Positions 4,027 through 6,952 of a DNA stretch of 6,952 nt are shown here, piece by piece. The DNA comes from Flectobacillus sp. (GTDB lineage Bacteria > Bacteroidota > Bacteroidia > Cytophagales > Spirosomataceae). The stretch spans positions 1 through 6,952 of the forward strand of contig JARXAV010000096.1 in the NCBI GenBank assembly GCA_029865665.1. The letters run 5' to 3'. Numbering within the stretch: the first letter of the stretch is position 1; every line of letters begins with the position of its first letter. The position numbers and the translations under genes are program-made. Under the pieces are notes generated by a model that did no database searches, had not been told where the DNA came from, and saw only the letters and a list, made by a program, of their open reading frames with translations.

Positions 4027-5220
4027 ATGACTACTAAAAAACTATCAAATAATAATAAGATAATAAAGCAATTATATTTTGCTGGTTCCATGTCATGTGC
4101 AGACTTTAGTTTACAGCTTAAAAAGAGTCTGCCATTTACGACCAAATTGGTGAATGATTTAGTGGAAGAGGATGTCATTGTAGAGACAGGTTTTGCACCA
4201 TCGACAGGAGGGAGGCGACCGTTGATGTACTCCATTAAGCCAGATACGTTGTACATCATTGCTGTGGCAATTGACCAATTTGTGACTCGAATAGCCTTGA
4301 TGGATAGCAATAATCAGGTCGTAGGTAAGGTAGAAAAGATTAATTTGCCTTTGAGTGATAATGAGGAGGCACTTAATGTGTTATCAGAACATTTGAATTA
4401 CTTCATTCAACAAACTAAAATAGCACACGCAAGAATTGTGGGTATTGGTATGGGAATGCCAGGCTTTGTCGATATTAAACGAGGAATTAATCATAGTTTT
4501 TTGAAAACACCACAAGAATACGGGAACGAAAGCATTACCAAATTTCTTTCAGAGAAGCTAAACCTTCCTGTATTTATTGATAATGATTCTAGTGTAACGG
4601 CTTTGGCAGAACTTCGTTTTGGTGCTGGCATCAGTCGAAAAAATGTGATGGTGATTAATGCAGGTTGGGGTGTGGGTTTAGGTATGATACTCAACGGGGA
4701 TTTATATAGAGGTGCAAGTGGGTTTGCAGGAGAATTTAGTCACATACCACTTTTTACGAATAACAAATTATGTAGTTGTGGAAAAAGTGGCTGTTTAGAA
4801 ACAGAAACGTCTTTGTCTGTTTTAATTGAAAAGTTTAATTCAGCTCTTCAAAAAGGGAGAGTGTCGATGCTTCGAGGGATTACTACCGAAAGCCTTGAAA
4901 AAGCAAGTGATCAAATCGTTCAATTTGCCCTTGAAGGCGACCGTCTTGCGGTGGAATTATTGTCTGAAATTGGTTATAAAATTGGTCGAGGAATTGCCAT
5001 TCTGATTCATTTGCTCAATCCAGAGTTAATCATTATCAGTGGCAGAGGGACACAAGCAGGAAAGATTTGGCAAGCTCCTATTCAGCAGGCATTGAATGAA
5101 CATTGTATTCCGAGATTGGCACAAAATACTAAAATTGAGATTTCAAATTTAGGCTTCGATGCTTCACTGATTGGTGCAGCAGCTTTAGTGATGGAGAATT
5201 ATGACCACGTGCAAGATTAG
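4027..5220 (+). CDS. ROK-family transcriptional regulator (NagC/XylR type)
   Basis: A 397-residue sugar-responsive regulator, full length for ROK repressors. Residues about 10-55 form a winged helix-turn-helix, followed by the linker STGGRRP (59-65). The rest is the sugar-kinase-like fold: GIGMGMPGFVD (139-149), IDNDSSVTALAE (184-195), the segment 213-240 ending GEFSHI, and the zinc motif formed by His239, Cys249, Cys251 and Cys256 in CSCGKSGCLE. Both ATP phosphate loops are degenerate: DxGxT is DQFVT (83-87) and GTGIGGG is GWGVGLG (213-219), so it should bind sugar without phosphorylating it. A stop codon directly before the ATG fixes the start. It lies 115 bases upstream of a susC-like gene on the same strand, so it probably controls uptake of the sugar or glycan it senses. 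The sugar cannot be named from the sequence. Confidence 0.93.
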   Translation: MTTKKLSNNNKIIKQLYFAGSMSCADFSLQLKKSLPFTTKLVNDLVEEDVIVETGFAPSTGGRRPLMYSIKPDTLYIIAVAIDQFVTRIALMDSNNQVVGKVEKINLPLSDNEEALNVLSEHLNYFIQQTKIAHARIVGIGMGMPGFVDIKRGINHSFLKTPQEYGNESITKFLSEKLNLPVFIDNDSSVTALAELRFGAGISRKNVMVINAGWGVGLGMILNGDLYRGASGFAGEFSHIPLFTNNKLCSCGKSGCLETETSLSVLIEKFNSALQKGRVSMLRGITTESLEKASDQIVQFALEGDRLAVELLSEIGYKIGRGIAILIHLLNPELIIISGRGTQAGKIWQAPIQQALNEHCIPRLAQNTKIEISNLGFDASLIGAAALVMENYDHVQD

Positions 5221-5335
5221 TTAGTTAGCAGAAGGACATAACAGATGAAAGAGAAAAGCCAGAAGTCGAGACTATAAATTACCTGATTACAGAATTTATT
5301 TTTTATCCTTTAATTCACTTTTACATTTCATCTCT

Positions 5336-6952
5336 ATGCGAAGAAAACTACTTCTGCTATTCGTTATGCTCATAACGATAGGTGGCCCTGTGTTTGCTCA
5401 AAAAATCACAGGACTCGTTGTATCTAAAACAGATGGACAACCACTTGTTGGTATGTCTATCAAAATTAAAGATACCAAGGCTGGAACAACTACCGATGTT
5501 CAAGGAAAATACAGCCTAACAGCTTCTCCTCAAAGTACCCTTATTTTTACGTTTATTGGCTACAAAACGCAGGAAGTTTTAGTTAGCGGACGTTCGGTTG
5601 TGAACGTCGAAATGGAAGAGGATGCTTCTCAATTATCAGAGGTTGTCGTAACTGCCTTGGGCGTTAAGAAAGACCAAAAATCATTGGGTTACGCAACCAA
5701 CACCATTAAGTCAGAAGCGATTACTCGTACAGGGTCGCCCAATTTTGCTTCGGCATTATATGGCAAAGCTCCAGGCGTTCGTATTGCCTCTGCTCCAGGT
5801 GGTGCTACCAGTGCGGTAAACATTACCATCCGTGGTACGAACTCAATTACAGGAAAAAGCCAGCCGCTAATCGTGATGGACGGTGTGCCTATCCGTGATG
5901 GCGAAGTAAAAAACAACGATTACTGGAACGATCAACGTATCAGAGGAAATGGTTTGTTGGACGTGAACCCAGAAGACATCGAAAATATTTCGATTTTGAA
6001 AGGTGCATCTGCCGCAGCTCTTTATGGTTCGGAAGCAGTAAACGGGGTAGTCTTAATTACGACCAAAAGCGGAAAAGGCAAAAAAGGCTTCTCTGTTGAT
6101 TTCAGTGCGAATTACAGCGTAGATAAAATTGCCTTTTTACCAAGATACCAAAATGTAAGAGGACAAGGTTATCCAACGGCTATCGGAAATGCAGGACAAG
6201 ATGCCAATGGCTTTGTATATTATGACACCAATGGCGATGGCGTGAAAGAAACGAGAGGTTTGGTAGGTACGTCCTTGAACTATGGCCCTAAATTCGATGG
6301 TCAGCCAGTATTGTCTTGGGATGGCGTTGTTAGACCTTATGTATCTCAGGGTGATAACTTTGCAGGTTTATTCCAAGAAGCTCATAGCTCTAATGTAAAC
6401 TTTGCGGTTTCTCAGGCTTCAGAAAATGCGAACATCCGTTTCTCGTTAACACATCAAGAAAATCAAGGTTTGAGTATGGGTTCGCAAAACAATAAAAACG
6501 TAGCGAACTTAAATACTTCGTTCAAATTAGGTAAGAAATATACAGCCGACTTAGTGGTGAATTATGTGAATCAATACACCCACAATCGTCCGTATGCCAT
6601 TGACCGTATGATGAACAACTTTACAGGTATGATGCCTCGTTTTGATAATGCCTCTTGGTATTTAAACAAGTACAAAACAAGTTTAGGCTATCGTTTTGTG
6701 ACAGGTACAAACCAAAGTTTAACGCCTGATGAAAATATCAAATATGGTGGATTCAGAGGTGATATTGCCGACTACGTTTGGAGTTTGAAAGAGAAAAACG
6801 AAGACGAATATAGCAACCGTGTGATTGCGAGTATGACACACAATATTCAGATAACGGATGATTTAAAACTTAGAGGAAGACTTGCTACGGATTTCACCTC
6901 TGTGAAAACGGAAGTCGAACAAGCTACTGAAATTCCACTTGCTTTTGGTAAC
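5336..6952 (+). CDS. SusC/RagA-family TonB-dependent outer-membrane receptor, C-terminal half beyond window
   Basis: Outer-membrane transporter that, with a SusD-like lipoprotein, imports oligosaccharides or other large nutrients using TonB energy. 539 codons are visible, open to the right edge; the family is usually about 1000 residues. In order: signal peptide MRRKLLLLFVMLITIGGPVFA (cut after Ala21); carboxypeptidase-D-like domain (about 23-95, with ITGLVV, GTTTDVQGKYSL and FTFIGYKTQEV); TonB-box-like stretch LSEVVVTALGVKK (100-112); plug domain (about 115-245) with IRGTNSI, PLIVMDGVPI and ISILKGASAAALYGSEAVNGVVLITTK in pieces of the classic SusC plug signature; then the start of the beta-barrel. 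DTNGDGVKE (297-305) resembles a calcium-binding loop. The ATG follows a 115-base gap after the ROK gene; an imperfect -7 box TATTTTTT (5297-5304) could drive it separately. A susD gene is expected downstream. Substrate unknown. Confidence 0.95.
   Translation, partial: MRRKLLLLFVMLITIGGPVFAQKITGLVVSKTDGQPLVGMSIKIKDTKAGTTTDVQGKYSLTASPQSTLIFTFIGYKTQEVLVSGRSVVNVEMEEDASQLSEVVVTALGVKKDQKSLGYATNTIKSEAITRTGSPNFASALYGKAPGVRIASAPGGATSAVNITIRGTNSITGKSQPLIVMDGVPIRDGEVKNNDYWNDQRIRGNGLLDVNPEDIENISILKGASAAALYGSEAVNGVVLITTKSGKGKKGFSVDFSANYSVDKIAFLPRYQNVRGQGYPTAIGNAGQDANGFVYYDTNGDGVKETRGLVGTSLNYGPKFDGQPVLSWDGVVRPYVSQGDNFAGLFQEAHSSNVNFAVSQASENANIRFSLTHQENQGLSMGSQNNKNVANLNTSFKLGKKYTADLVVNYVNQYTHNRPYAIDRMMNNFTGMMPRFDNASWYLNKYKTSLGYRFVTGTNQSLTPDENIKYGGFRGDIADYVWSLKEKNEDEYSNRVIASMTHNIQITDDLKLRGRLATDFTSVKTEVEQATEIPLAFGN

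Noticed and set aside
3921..4310. 129-codon minus-strand open frame overlapping the start of the ROK gene
   Set aside because: It overlaps the DNA-binding domain of a clearly recognised ROK protein and has no family features.
5245..5277. Ten-codon open frame (MKEKSQKSRL) after an AGAAGG in the ROK-susC gap, a possible leader peptide
   Set aside because: Very short, with no attenuator hairpin after it and no regulatory codon run; Bacteroidota rarely rely on Shine-Dalgarno sites. Chance is more likely.
4491..5916. Minus-strand open frames inside the ROK gene (4491-4694) and the susC gene (5689-5916)
   Set aside because: Both are antisense to strongly recognised coding sequence.
1..6952. CRISPR arrays, insertion sequences, tRNA or rRNA genes
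   Set aside because: No spaced repeat array, transposase frame, terminal inverted repeats or tRNA-like cloverleaf was seen on either strand.

Overview
The window looks like chromosomal DNA from a low-GC, aerobic member of the Bacteroidota, most likely of the Cytophagales type. Reasons: a SusC-type TonB-dependent receptor with an N-terminal carboxypeptidase-D-like domain, several perfect copies of the Bacteroidota -7 promoter element TAnnTTTG, start codons mostly without Shine-Dalgarno sites, and AT-rich intergenic DNA. The genus cannot be fixed from the sequence.

Left part (1-2804, all minus strand; read right to left): a TetR-family regulator (2148-2804), a small protein of unknown function (1680-2039), a second TetR-family regulator (1050-1670), and the 5' 290 codons of the small subunit of a group 2a [NiFe] uptake hydrogenase (hupS, 1-872, cut by the left edge). 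The most notable structure is a set of three copies of an 18-bp palindrome, TTAGAAA-N4-TTTCTAA. Two sit side by side 20 bp apart (938-955 and 958-975) in the hupS upstream region. The third (2082-2099) lies upstream of the small gene/tetR pair and is identical to one of the first two. This has the architecture of a local TetR regulon: one regulator that controls its own small operon and the hydrogenase. The two TetR proteins share ten identical residues across the recognition helix, so both may read this operator.

Middle part (2805-4026): a short divergent intergenic region, then a small secreted protein (3043-3447, plus strand). Its promoter has a perfect -7 box, and just upstream is a direct repeat AACCATTC/AACCATTC with 20-bp period that resembles LytTR-type binding sites. 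About 580 bases without a convincing gene follow. They hold a very strong 18-bp-stem intrinsic terminator (3642-3684), a GC-rich palindrome, and a cluster of AT-rich palindromes.

Right part (4027-6952, plus strand): a ROK-family transcriptional regulator with degenerate kinase motifs (4027-5220), followed 115 bases later by the first 539 codons of a SusC-like outer-membrane receptor that runs off the right edge. This pair looks like the start of a glycan or sugar-conjugate uptake locus in which the ROK protein senses the sugar and controls the SusC/SusD system; a susD would be expected beyond the window.
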